Part shown: piece by piece, positions 1 through 8,648 of the stretch
Layout: each line of letters starts with the position of its first letter
Numbering within the stretch: the first letter of the stretch is position 1
Source: JAIBJN01 sp963838795
GTDB taxonomy: Bacteria > Actinomycetota > Thermoleophilia > Gaiellales > Gaiellaceae
Assembly: GCA_963838795.1 (NCBI GenBank)
Contig: CAWISL010000007.1
Span: 248,001 to 312,000, forward strand
Direction of reading: 5' to 3'
Length of the DNA: 64,000 bases
Program-made: the position numbers and the translations under genes
The notes under the pieces: model-generated
Databases searched by the model: none
Told to the model about the DNA's origin: nothing
Seen by the model: only the letters and a program-made list of their open reading frames with translations

Positions 1-837
1 GACGCCCGCCTCCTGGACGGGGCGGAAGACGCCCGCGCGCACGTGGTCCTGGAGGAGGTTGACGCGCTCGACGAGCTCGGCGTTCCCGACCACGAAGCCG
101 AGCCGCCAGCCGGCCATCCCGTAGCTCTTCGACATGGAGAAGAGCTCCGCCCCTACCTCCTTCGCCCCCGGCTCGGCCAGGAAGCTCGCCGGCTGGAGGC
201 CGTCGAACACGAGGTCGGCGTAGGCGAAGTCGTGGAGGACGGCGGCGCCGGTCGCCTCGGCCCAGCGCACGACCTCCGCGAAGACGCCCGGAGGCGCCGA
301 GGCCGAGCAGGGGTTCGAGGGGTAGTTGAGGTAGAGGGCGGCGACGCCCTCGCGCGGTGCGCGGTCGAGGTCCGGCGCGAACGCGGCGGCCGGGTCGAGC
401 CGCACCCTCTCCTCCCGCGCGCCCGCGAGCGCGACTCCCGACGTGTAGTCGGGATAGCCGGGGTCCGGCAGGAGGATCGTCGAGCCGCGCTCGGCCAGGC
501 ACATCGCCACCTCGACGATGGCCGTCTTCGTCCCCGGGACCACTGCCACCTCGCGCTCGGGGTCGAGCTCGACGCCGTAGACCTGCCGGTAGCGCCCGGC
601 CACGGCCTCCTTCAGCTCCGGAATGCCGCGGAAAGGCGGGTAGCCGTGGGCGGAGTCGTCGTTCGCGGCCCGGCTGAGCGCGTCGACCACGTGCTGGGGC
701 GGCCCGATGTCGGGGTTGCCACGGCCGAGGTCGATGACCTCGTCCCCCTCCTGCGCCGCCGCGGCCGCTACCCGGGCGAGGAGCCGCGCGAAGTACTGCT
801 CGGGGAGGCGCTCGATGCGGTCGGGCCTGGGACGCAC
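1..837 (-). CDS. PLP-dependent class I/II aminotransferase (3' end cut by window)
   Basis: This is a fold-type I PLP aminotransferase of the family that contains succinyldiaminopimelate/LL-diaminopimelate aminotransferases and other amino acid:2-oxo acid transaminases. The 279 codons seen include the substrate-loop motif DLGRGNPDIGPP near residue 40, NYPSNPCS near 170, and the PLP-lysine motif SMSKSYGMAGWR near 240. The C-terminal third runs off the window edge. GTG at 837 is chosen because an in-frame TAG lies four codons upstream (847-849) and no other start codon falls between. The exact substrate cannot be read from this fragment. Confidence 0.85.
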   Translation of the reverse strand, partial: MRPRPDRIERLPEQYFARLLARVAAAAAQEGDEVIDLGRGNPDIGPPQHVVDALSRAANDDSAHGYPPFRGIPELKEAVAGRYRQVYGVELDPEREVAVVPGTKTAIVEVAMCLAERGSTILLPDPGYPDYTSGVALAGAREERVRLDPAAAFAPDLDRAPREGVAALYLNYPSNPCSASAPPGVFAEVVRWAEATGAAVLHDFAYADLVFDGLQPASFLAEPGAKEVGAELFSMSKSYGMAGWRLGFVVGNAELVERVNLLQDHVRAGVFRPVQEAGV

Positions 838-921
838 GCGGCGATGCTAGAGGGTCCCGGGGGACTTCACTTTCTTGCCGGTGCTGCCGATGAGGGCAAG
901 GTCACCGCGGTCTGACGCCCC

Positions 922-2725
922 ATGCCCGACACCTTCAGCGACGACAACCGCCACCTCCTCGCCGAGGCGCTCGCCACGAGCGACGTGCTCCAGCGCGTCG
1001 CCGGAACGGTCGCGATGCACCTCTACGAGATGGAGGTGCAGCCCGACGGGAAGTACGTCTGCACGACGTACATCGGCGCCGGCCTCGAGAGCCTGCTCGG
1101 GCCGCTCCCGGACGACCGAACGCCCGAGGAGGCCTGGGAGGAGGCCGTTCATCCCAACGACCGAGTCCGGTACGACGGTTCGTGGGAGGAGATCGAGCGC
1201 GGAGAGCCCTGCGAGCTCGAGTACCGGCTCGTCGGATACGACGGGCACACGCGGTGGGTGTGGGACCGTATGCATCCACGCAGAGGGGACGACGGCCGCC
1301 TGGTCGTGGACGGGGTAGTCGTCGACATCAGCGAGCGCAAGCAGGCGACCGAGGCGCTCGCCGACGCGCAGCGCCAGCTCAAGCACATCGCCTACCACGA
1401 CGGCCTCACCGAGCTCCCGAACCGGATCTCCTTCCAGGACCGCCTCGAGCGGGCGCTCGGCCAGGGCAAGGACCGGGCAAGGACGCTTGGCCGTCCTCTT
1501 CGTCGACCTCGACGACTTCAAGCTCATCAACGACAGCTTCGGGCACCAGGCCGGCGACGAGCTCCTGTCTGCGGTCGCCGGACGCCTCCGCAGCGCGACC
1601 CGCTCGAACGAGGTCGTCGCGCGTCACGGCGGCGACGAGTTCCTGCTCCTGGTCTCGGGCAACGAGTCGAGCGACGAGGAGCTCGATCTCGACGGCCTCC
1701 GCTACGCGGCCGAGGCCGTCGCCCGCCGGATCCGCCGCTCGCTCCGCGACCCCTTCGTGGTCTCCGGCGTGGAGATCTTCGTCAGCGCGAGCATCGGCAT
1801 CAGCCTCTTCCCGCTCGACGCCGACGACCCGGAGTCCCTCCTGAAGCACGCGGACGCGGCCATGTACAAGGCCAAGGACGAGGGACGCGACCGCTACCAG
1901 GTCTACGCCGTCGACGGCGACAACCCGCTCGCGCAGATCTCGATGGCCGGGCGCCTCCGCGGCGCCCTCGAGCGGGAGCAGGACCTCGTGCTCCACTACC
2001 AGCCGCTCGTCCGCCTCGAGTCCGGCGAGATCGTCGGCGTCGAGGCGCTCATCCGCTGGCAGGACGGGGGCCGGCTCGTGCCCCCGGGAGACTTCCTTCC
2101 TCTCGCCGAGCGCACCGGCCTCATGGGCAAGCTGAGCGAGTGGGTGATCGGCGAGGCGTGCCGCCAGGCGACGACCTGGCGCGACGAGGGCCTCGACTTC
2201 TACGTCTCGATCAACCTGCCGCCCTCCTTCTGGCAGCCGACCGCCATGCGGCACGTCCTGGCGACGATCGAGACCTTCGGCCTCAACCCGAACCGGCTCA
2301 TGATCGAGTTCACGGAGGCGGCCTTCGCCCTCGACGGGAGGCGCACCATGGAGTTCGTCCTGGACGAGCTGCACGACCGCGGGCTTCGCCTCGCGATCGA
2401 CGACTTCGGCGCCGGCCACTCGTCGCTCAGCCGCCTCAACCAGATGAAGGTCAGCATGCTGAAGATCGACCGCTCGTTCGTGGGCGGGCTCGAGGACGAC
2501 GCCGGCACGGCCGTGCTCACCGCGTCGATCGTCCAGCTGGCGCGGAACCTCGGCCTCGAGCCGCTCGCCGAGGGGATCGAGACCGACGAGCAACGGCGCT
2601 TCCTCCTCGACAGCGGCTGCGACCTCGGGCAGGGCTTCCTGTTCAGCCGGCCGGTGCCGGCGGCCGAGGTCCCGGCGCTCTACTACGCGAGCCGCGCGGA
2701 CGGGCTCTCAGAGACCGCCGCCTAG
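922..2725 (+). CDS. PAS-GGDEF-EAL cyclic-di-GMP signalling protein (one frameshift)
   Basis: Bifunctional-architecture c-di-GMP enzyme of about 600 residues. Residues 1-140 form a PAS-like sensor ending in the typical PAC motif VDISERKQ. Next comes a diguanylate cyclase domain with FVDLDDFKLINDSFGH and an intact GGDEF signature (RHGGDEF). The C-terminal EAL phosphodiesterase domain carries VEALIRW, FTEAAF and DDFGAGHSSL, so both catalytic sites look usable. No membrane segment is seen, so it is probably cytosolic. The reading frame breaks near 1485, where CTGG reads as CTTGG; downstream translation resumes in the +1 frame at 1487. A single-base sequence error is the simplest explanation. The gene stands alone between divergent and convergent neighbours. 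Confidence 0.88.
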
Positions 2726-2730
2726 CGGGC

Positions 2731-3099
2731 TCAGAGCGCTGCGCGGGCGGCGTCGAGGTCGTCGGCGCCGATCACGAGCCGGGTGGCGGTCGCCAGGTAC
2801 ACGAGCTCGAGGTTGACGCCTGCGTCCGCGATCCGCCGCAGGCAGGCGCCGGCCGAGCCCGGGACGTCGTTCAGCTCGTGGACGATCACCTGCCGGTCCT
2901 GGACGATCTCGTAGCCGGCCGCGCCGAGCGCCTGGCGGGCGGCGTCGGGATCCTCCACCAGCAGGTGCACCTGCCCGGCGGTGCCGGCCGGGTAGGCGCA
3001 GCAGCCCTCGATGTTGACGCCCGCGGCGCCGAGCGCCTCGCAGGCGCCGGCCAGGGCACCGGGGCGATCGACGAGCCGGAGCGTCAGGTCGGTTGCCAT
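2731..3099 (-). CDS. Tandem ACT-domain protein
   Basis: A 122-residue protein made of two ACT-like repeats: a first unit beginning TLRLVDRPGALA (residues 5-60) and a second with NDVPGSAGACLRRIADAGVN. ACT domains bind small ligands, usually amino acids, and this stand-alone type is thought to act as a regulatory sensor. There is no catalytic domain. ATG at 3099 was chosen over the longer open frame because the ACT homology starts immediately after it; a weak GAAAAG precedes it. It is divergent from the helicase gene, and its 3' end meets the c-di-GMP gene. The ligand is unknown. Confidence 0.75.
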   Translation of the reverse strand: MATDLTLRLVDRPGALAGACEALGAAGVNIEGCCAYPAGTAGQVHLLVEDPDAARQALGAAGYEIVQDRQVIVHELNDVPGSAGACLRRIADAGVNLELVYLATATRLVIGADDLDAARAAL

Positions 3100-3160
3100 G
3101 ACGTTCTTTTCACGCTCTCGGCACAGATGCCTTCCTGGACGGCCGCTACCCTCGGCCTCC

Positions 3161-5042
3161 GTGGTGAAGGACGTCTTCGAGGGGCTCAACGCCGAGCAGC
3201 GGCGCGCGGTCGAGGCCGTGCGCGGCCCGGTCTGCATCCTCGCGGGCGCGGGCTCCGGCAAGACGACGACGATCACCCGCCGCGTGGCGCACCAGGTCGC
3301 GTCGGGAGCGTTCGCGCCCGGCGAGATCCTCGCCGTCACCTTCACGGACAAGGCGGCGACGGAGATGCGCGAGCGGCTCGCCCGCCTGGGCGTGACGGGC
3401 GTCCCGGCGCGCACGTTTCACGCGGCCGCGCTCGCCCAGCTCCGCTACTTCCGCGGCGAGGAGCTCGGCGAGCTGCTCCCCTCGAAGGCGCCCGTGCTGC
3501 TGCCGATCGCCCGGGCGCTCCCCGGTGCGTTCCGCTTCCGCCCGCTGGCCGACCTGGCGACGGAGATCGAGCATGCGAAGAACCGGCGCCTGACCCCGGC
3601 CACCTACCGCCGCGAGCTGGGCGACCACGAGCCGCCGCTCCCCGCCGACCTGATGGAGCGCGTCTTTCGCACCTACGAGGAGCGCAAGGCCGACCGGGGG
3701 CTCGTCGACTTCGAGGACCTGCTCGAGCTGGCGATCCGCCTCTACGACGAGGATCCCGCCGCGTGCGCCGCGTTCCGCGAGCGCTATCTCGCCTTCACGG
3801 TCGACGAGTACCAGGACGTCAACCTCCTCCAGCAGACGCTCCTCGACCGCTGGCTGGGCGAGCGCGACGACCTCTGCGTCGTCGGCGACGACTACCAGTC
3901 GATCTACTCCTTCACGGGCGCGACGCCGGAGTACCTCCTGGGGATGCCTCGGCGGTTTCCCGAGGCGCTCGTCGTGCGGCTGGAGGAGAACTACCGCTCG
4001 ACGCCGGAGATCCTGGCGGTGGCGAACCGGCTCGTCCCCGAGCTGGGCGGCTCGGAGAAGGTCCTGCGCGCCGTGCTGCCCGCGGGCGAGGAGCCGCTCG
4101 CGCTGGTGCAGCCGGACCGCCTGACCGAGGCCGAGCTCGTCGTCGGCCAGGTGCGGCGGCTCGCCGGCGAGGGCGTCCCCTACGAGGAGATGGCCGTCCT
4201 CTACCGCCTGAACGCCCGCTCGGAGGACTACGAGGAGGCGTTCGCGCTCGCCGGGATCCCCTTCCAGGTGCGCGGCGCGGCCTTCATCCAGCGCCCGGCC
4301 GCGCAACGCACGCTGCGCCTGCTCCGTGGCCGGCAGGACGCGTCGGCGCTCGGCGCGGTCACCGAGGTCGTGCGTCGCCAGGGCTGGGTCGCCAACCCGC
4401 CCGCCGGCCTCGGGGAAGAAGAGCTGACGCGCCAGGCCGATCTCGGCCGGCTGCTTGGCGCTCGTTGAGCAGCTCCCGGCCGACTCGTCGGTCGGCGACT
4501 TCGTGAGCGACCTGGAGCAGCGCTTCGGCGTCGAGAGCCAGGGCCGAGGCGTCCACCTGCTCACGTACCACCGCGCGAAGGGCCTCGAGTGGGAGGCGGT
4601 CTTCCTCCCGCGCCTGGAGGAGAAGGAGCTCCCGTACGGCAAGGCCCGGAGCCCGGAGCGCCTGGCCGAGGAGCGCCGCCTCTTCTACGTCGGCATCACG
4701 CGCGCGAAGCGCTGGCTGACGATCACGTGGACGGCCGGCGCGAAGCCGAGCCGCTTCCTGCGGGAGCTGGGCGTCGTCGGCGCCGCGCGGCCCCGGGCGG
4801 AGAAGCCGGCGCCGACGCCGGAGTTCGAGGCGCTACGCCGCTGGCGCGCGGAGCGCGCGAAGGCCGACGAGGTGCCCGCGTACGTCGTCTTCCACGACAC
4901 GACCCTCCACGAGATCGCCACCGTCCGCCCGCAGACCCGCGAGGCGCTGAGCGCGATCTCGGGCGTCGGGCCGGCGAAGCTCGAGCGCTACGCGGACGAC
5001 GTGCTGGCGTCCCTCTCGGCCGTCGCCGACCCGCAGGGCTAA
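3161..5042 (+). CDS. uvrD2: UvrD2-type SF1 DNA helicase with C-terminal HRDC domain (one frameshift)
   Basis: Superfamily 1A 3'-5' DNA helicase acting in DNA repair. Motif I (GAGSGKTT) lies near residue 30, motif Ia (AVTFTDKAATEMRERL) follows, motif II is VDEYQDVN, motif III GDDYQSIYSFTGA, motif IV EENYRST, and motifs V/VI are TYHRAKGLEW and FYVGITRAKRW. The last 70 residues match an HRDC domain and end in a helix-hairpin-helix-like segment (ISGVGPAKLERY). This layout is that of mycobacterial UvrD2. GTG at 3161 (or the adjacent 3164) directly precedes the homology. The frame breaks near 4454, where CTGG again reads CTTGG; the rest continues from 4455. Confidence 0.88.
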
Positions 5043-5049
5043 GGCGTCC

Positions 5050-6543
5050 TCAGAGGGTCGCGACGACCTCGGCGGCTCGCAGCAGGTCCACCGTGGTGAA
5101 TAGTTCGTTCGGGCGGCCGTACGTCGGGGTCCAGTTGGGCTCCTGGCGCAGGTAGGACTGCCGGTCTCCCTTGATGAGACCGATGATCACCTCCGCGACG
5201 ATGCGCCCGCCAACGGGGCCGAGGCGCTCGCCGCCGGCTGTGACCTGTGCCTCCCGCAGGACGTAGAACCACAGCGGGGTGCGGGCTTCGAGGTGGAAGG
5301 GCGCTAGATCGTCGAGGTCGGCCGGAGCCAGCACCGGGAGCTTCATCGCCTTGGCGACGCGCTGGCCCGACGGGACCTTCATCGTGAGGTTTCGCAAGAG
5401 ATTGCGAGTCGCCAGCGACACCGGCTCGCCCGGCGCCTGGCCCAGCAGGTCGAACAAGGCCGTCGAGAGCGTGGTGTCGATCTTCTTGTTCTGTCGCACC
5501 CTGCCGTCGCCGAAGTCGAAGAACGTCTGCCAGTCGATGAACCGGCGGGGCGCTCGTCTTCCCCCTCGCAGGTCGGCCGGGTCGGTCGGGTCTGCGGCTG
5601 CTGGGTCGAAGATGAAGGCGAAGAACTGCTGGGCCGGATCGCTCGCGCTCGTTCCGAAGTTGCCCCTGTAGCTCGGCCGCACCTGCGAGTGACCGAACCG
5701 GTAGGCGGCCACCGAGAACTCGACCGGGATGAAGGGATTGTTTCGCCACCTGAAGTGCTTGGGGCCCTTGCTCAGCACGTCGTCGACCGGCTCGCTCCCG
5801 ACCGTCTTCACCAGGAACTCGTGGATGACGAGCCACTGGTAGTGCCAGCGGACGACCCGTTGTGCCTCTCTGAAGATCTCTCCGTCGGTGTAGCCGGGGC
5901 CCAGATCGAGCTTGACGTCGGCAACCACCTTGTTGTGGAACCCGAGCAGGGCACGGTGAAACTGGGAGACGATCAGATTCTCGTCATTGCGGGGATCGCC
6001 GATGAGCGCAGTGTTCTGGCTGTTGCGGGGGACGTCGAAGCGGGCATTGCTGTCGACCGACACGTCCGCCGATCCGGGTATCTCCTCCAGGAGGAACATG
6101 GTTCGTCCCCCGTCGATCGCGGAGTCGTAGAGATGAGGCGACCCGCCGGGTCCGGCTCCGTACACGTTGTCGAGGTCGAGCGCGGGGATCCGGAAGTTGC
6201 GGATCGACTCCGGATCCTGCTGCCGAGCCAGGCTCGACGTGGGGTCGAAGGTCATGTCGTGGTCGATGAACTGACCGAGAAACGTGAAACCCGCCGAGAT
6301 CGCAGGATTGTCCGGATTGTTGAGGCTCTTGGCCGGGTCGGTGATGAGGGTGATGGGGTCCGACAGGTCGTCGGCCGCGTCCATCAGACCGTTCTTGGCC
6401 CCGAGCTCTGCTAGCGCATCACGGAGCACCTGCGTGTCCTCTGCGAAGACCGGGAGTGTTGGGAACAGCCGACCGAACCGGCCCTGGTCGTAGAAGACGG
6501 ACCGAGGGGTGGTTTCCCCGAGCCTCGCATGGCCGTGAGACAT
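5050..6543 (-). CDS. Animal-type haem peroxidase
   Basis: Member of the peroxidase-cyclooxygenase (animal haem peroxidase) superfamily, 497 residues. The distal histidine motif FIDHDMTFD is near residue 97 and is followed by the FRIPALDLDNVYG segment typical of bacterial members. The proximal-side helix HYQWLVIHEFL and FRFGHSQVRP-like region (RFGHSQVR) are also present. No signal peptide is visible, unlike eukaryotic secreted relatives, so the protein is probably cytosolic. Such enzymes use hydrogen peroxide to oxidise organic or halide substrates; the physiological substrate here is unknown. It is divergent from the flavin reductase gene, 96 bp away. The coding frame is clean over its whole length. 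Confidence 0.88.
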   Translation of the reverse strand: MSHGHARLGETTPRSVFYDQGRFGRLFPTLPVFAEDTQVLRDALAELGAKNGLMDAADDLSDPITLITDPAKSLNNPDNPAISAGFTFLGQFIDHDMTFDPTSSLARQQDPESIRNFRIPALDLDNVYGAGPGGSPHLYDSAIDGGRTMFLLEEIPGSADVSVDSNARFDVPRNSQNTALIGDPRNDENLIVSQFHRALLGFHNKVVADVKLDLGPGYTDGEIFREAQRVVRWHYQWLVIHEFLVKTVGSEPVDDVLSKGPKHFRWRNNPFIPVEFSVAAYRFGHSQVRPSYRGNFGTSASDPAQQFFAFIFDPAAADPTDPADLRGGRRAPRRFIDWQTFFDFGDGRVRQNKKIDTTLSTALFDLLGQAPGEPVSLATRNLLRNLTMKVPSGQRVAKAMKLPVLAPADLDDLAPFHLEARTPLWFYVLREAQVTAGGERLGPVGGRIVAEVIIGLIKGDRQSYLRQEPNWTPTYGRPNELFTTVDLLRAAEVVATL

Positions 6544-6639
6544 GACGGCGCACCTCCAGTCGAGGCCTGACAGCCCTCGCTTTATACCGCGATCCTCATC
6601 GGTTCGCTAATCGGACGACTCTCATACACTCCCGCACGC

Positions 6640-7350
6640 ATGCAGGCGCAGATCAAGGAGAAGCGGGAAATCGCGAAAGGCACGCTCATGGTCGTGTTCG
6701 ACCTGCTCGGCGAGGAGGTCGAGTTCACGGCAGGCCAGTACTTCTGGGTGACTCTCCTCGACCCGCCCTACGACGACGACAAGGGACCCCGCCGCCACAT
6801 CACGGTGGTCACGTCGCCGAACGATCGGGGCGTGCTGGGCCTCGCCACGCGCGTTCGCGACTCCGCCTTCAAGCGCTCGCTCGCGGAGCTGCCCGTCGGC
6901 GCGGAGGTGGACGTCGAGCAGCCGAAGGGGAACTTCCTCCTCCCCAAGGACACGGAGCCGCCGTACGCCTTCATCGCCGGCGGCATCGGCATCACGGTCT
7001 TCCGCAGCATGCTTCGCTACATCGCCGAGGAGAAGCTGCCCTACCGCGTGACACTCGTCTACTCGAACCGCGACCGGGAGTCCACCGCTTTCTACGACGA
7101 GCTCCTCGAGCTCGAGCGCGCGATCCCCGGCCTTCAAGTCGTCTTCACGATGACCGGCGACTCCGGCTGGGACGGCGAGAGGCGTCGGATCGACGCCACC
7201 ATGCTTCGCGGCCACCTCGGCGCCGACCTCAGCGCCTTCACCTACCTCATCGCCGGACCGCCGAGGATGGTCGAGGCGGTGGAGGAGATCGTGAGCGGTC
7301 AAGGCGTCCCCGAGGAGCAGGTCCGCCCCGAGCGTTTCAGCGGCTACTGA
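6640..7350 (+). CDS. Ferredoxin-NADP reductase-type FAD/NAD(P)H oxidoreductase
   Basis: A 236-residue stand-alone FNR-family flavoprotein. The FAD-binding beta barrel occupies residues 1-100; the flavin-contact region is RRHITVVTSP. The NAD(P) domain starts at FIAGGIGITVFRSML (near 108) and includes LVYSNRD and the C-terminal LIAGPPRMV. There is no fused ferredoxin or haem domain, so electrons must pass to a separate partner. ATG 6640 is the first start after the divergent promoter gap. The divergent haem peroxidase next door suggests a shared oxidative-stress context, but this is inference. Confidence 0.87.
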   Translation: MQAQIKEKREIAKGTLMVVFDLLGEEVEFTAGQYFWVTLLDPPYDDDKGPRRHITVVTSPNDRGVLGLATRVRDSAFKRSLAELPVGAEVDVEQPKGNFLLPKDTEPPYAFIAGGIGITVFRSMLRYIAEEKLPYRVTLVYSNRDRESTAFYDELLELERAIPGLQVVFTMTGDSGWDGERRRIDATMLRGHLGADLSAFTYLIAGPPRMVEAVEEIVSGQGVPEEQVRPERFSGY

Positions 7351-7664
7351 GCCTCCCAGGAGAACTCTTCGTGCGCCAGTCTCGGCGTCCCTGATAGGAG
7401 CGGCGCCCATACGCTGAACGATCCCGCGCTGGCCGGGTCGTCGATGAGCTTGCTGACCAGCCCATGGATGCTCGGGCCCTCGAAGACGAACACCGCGGTA
7501 TCGCCGGAGAGGAAGATGCTGTGCCGTGTGAGCCCGGTCTCCTCGAGGTCGTAAGGAGGGCCCGCAGCAAGGATCTCCTTCGCCCGCTCGCGGGAGCCCC
7601 GCCGGAGCTTGGCGACGATCGCCACGCGCTCACTCGTTTCGCTGCCGGCATCGGTTCCGGACAT
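7344..7664 (-). CDS. Small conserved-looking protein, possible dimeric alpha/beta-barrel
   Basis: A 106-residue protein that I do not recognise by family. It has no signal or membrane segment. Its pattern (VAIVAKLRRGSRERAKEIL, then SIFLSGDTAVFVFEGPS, then a C-terminal strand) resembles the ferredoxin-like alpha/beta fold of antibiotic-biosynthesis-monooxygenase or mutarotase-type proteins. That comparison rests on the strand-helix order only. Its 3' end overlaps the reductase gene by 7 bp in convergent orientation. The frame is clean and the codon use matches the neighbours, so I regard it as a real gene. Confidence 0.6.
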   Translation of the reverse strand: MSGTDAGSETSERVAIVAKLRRGSRERAKEILAAGPPYDLEETGLTRHSIFLSGDTAVFVFEGPSIHGLVSKLIDDPASAGSFSVWAPLLSGTPRLAHEEFSWEAQ

Positions 7665-7699
7665 GACGTGCAGCGTAGAAGGGACGAGCGCGCCGTGCC

Positions 7700-7906
7700 T
7701 CAGAGCGGGCCCTCGATCGGAAAACGGTCACGGATCCGCTCGTTGAAGAAGGCGCCCTTCGATTCGGCCTGCATGAGCTCGATGAAGAGCCGCCGGGGGA
7801 CGAGGAAGTACCGGTAGACGTCGCCGTCGACGAACTCGATCTCGAGCGTCCCCTGGAGGTAACCGACGCTCGTCATCGCGCGCGAATCCACCTCGAGCCG
7901 CTTCAC
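7700..7906 (-). CDS. KTSC-domain protein
   Basis: A 68-residue protein consisting of a single KTSC domain. The diagnostic elements are MTSVGYLQGTLEIEF, the GDVYRYFLVP turn, and AESKGAFFNERI. Stand-alone KTSC proteins are widespread and without an assigned molecular role; the fold is related to the C-terminal part of lysyl-tRNA synthetases, and nucleic acid binding has been proposed. The GTG at 7906 gives a start five residues before the first conserved strand. The gene stands alone between the small hypothetical gene and vapC. Confidence 0.8.
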   Translation of the reverse strand: MKRLEVDSRAMTSVGYLQGTLEIEFVDGDVYRYFLVPRRLFIELMQAESKGAFFNERIRDRFPIEGPL

Positions 7907-7980
7907 GGCGGCCGAATCGGATACTCGCGACGGCAGGCGAGCATGGCCGAGGCCACACTTAGAGGTTAGGGCATCACGGA

Positions 7981-8385
7981 CTAGACGGCTGACCGCAGCT
8001 CCACGAACCCCGCTGCGGCGAAGTCGCCGTCGAAGGCAAATGCCTCCCGGATCCCAAGAGAGCGCATCAGCACGAAGCTCGTGGCGTCCACGAACGAGTA
8101 GGGCCGCTCGTCGTGCCGGCGGAGCCAGTTCAGGGACTCGCGCTCGAGTGACTCGTCCACGAACGCGACCTCGAGCCGCGGCGTTCGCTCGACCATCTCG
8201 AGGAAGGCGACGCCGTCCCGCTGGCCACCCCGGGCACGGAGGAAGGTCCAGGTCTCGCCCCGAACGTGGTTGCTCGTAACGAGGGGCGAGCCCGCGCGCT
8301 CATCCAGGAGCGCGAGCGCGTCAGCATGCCGCCCATCACGTCGAAGCCGAAGAGCGACCCAGAACGACGTGTCGACGAAGATCAC
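7981..8385 (-). CDS. vapC: VapC-type PIN-domain ribonuclease toxin
   Basis: PIN-domain toxin of 134 residues, expected to cleave specific RNA in a metal-dependent way. The acidic active-site residues are visible: Asp in IFVDTSFW at the N-terminus, Glu in VRGETWTF near residue 45, Asp in FVDATSFVLM near 100, and Asp in FAFDGDFAAAGF near 118. GTG at 8385 overlaps the antitoxin stop by four bases (GTGA), so the two are translationally coupled. Antitoxin-first order is standard for vapBC. Longer in-frame starts exist but fall within the antitoxin gene and precede the first PIN strand. Confidence 0.9.
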   Translation of the reverse strand: MIFVDTSFWVALRLRRDGRHADALALLDERAGSPLVTSNHVRGETWTFLRARGGQRDGVAFLEMVERTPRLEVAFVDESLERESLNWLRRHDERPYSFVDATSFVLMRSLGIREAFAFDGDFAAAGFVELRSAV

Positions 8386-8612
8386 TCGCGCTCGATCGGC
8401 CCGTACAGGAACTCGTCGATGTCCTCGACGGGCTCCACGTCGCTCCCCCCGACGAATTCCCATAGCGGATCCTCGTGCAGTGGCGGCAGGGGCGCCAGCC
8501 GTTCGCGCACATAGCGACGGATCAGCGCAGCTTTCGACACACGCTCGCGCCGAGCCTGCCGCGCGAGCGCGGCGTCGAGGTCTTGCTCGATCATGATCTG
8601 AAGCCGCTTCAC
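8382..8612 (-). CDS. vapB: VapB-type ribbon-helix-helix antitoxin
   Basis: A 76-residue antitoxin. Residues 1-40 are a ribbon-helix-helix DNA-binding unit (KRLQIMIEQDLDAALARQA, then SKAALIRRYV), and the acidic C-terminal tail (EPVEDIDEFLYG) is suited to blocking the partner PIN domain. The start is GTG at 8612. A perfect 8-bp palindrome lies 10 bp upstream, which fits autoregulation by the VapBC complex. It is paired with the toxin by a four-base overlap. Confidence 0.85.
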   Translation of the reverse strand: MKRLQIMIEQDLDAALARQARRERVSKAALIRRYVRERLAPLPPLHEDPLWEFVGGSDVEPVEDIDEFLYGPIERE

Positions 8613-8621
8613 GGCCCCATC

Positions 8622-8648
8622 TTACATCACCTTGAAGATCTGATGTAA
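8622..8648. promoter_or_regulatory. Palindromic operator upstream of vapBC
   Basis: Perfect inverted repeat TTACATCA - 11 nt - TGATGTAA. The left arm is 10 bp upstream of the antitoxin start codon. It covers the last codons and stop of the helicase gene, so the vapBC promoter must lie inside that gene. A dyad of this size and location is what RHH antitoxins normally bind. The role is inferred from position and symmetry. Confidence 0.55.

Noticed and set aside
922..4506. A single 1194-residue plus-strand open frame
   Set aside because: After codon 190 it follows the wrong frame of the c-di-GMP gene, then crosses the ACT gene antisense and part of the helicase in a shadow frame. It is a product of the frameshift at 1485 and high G+C.
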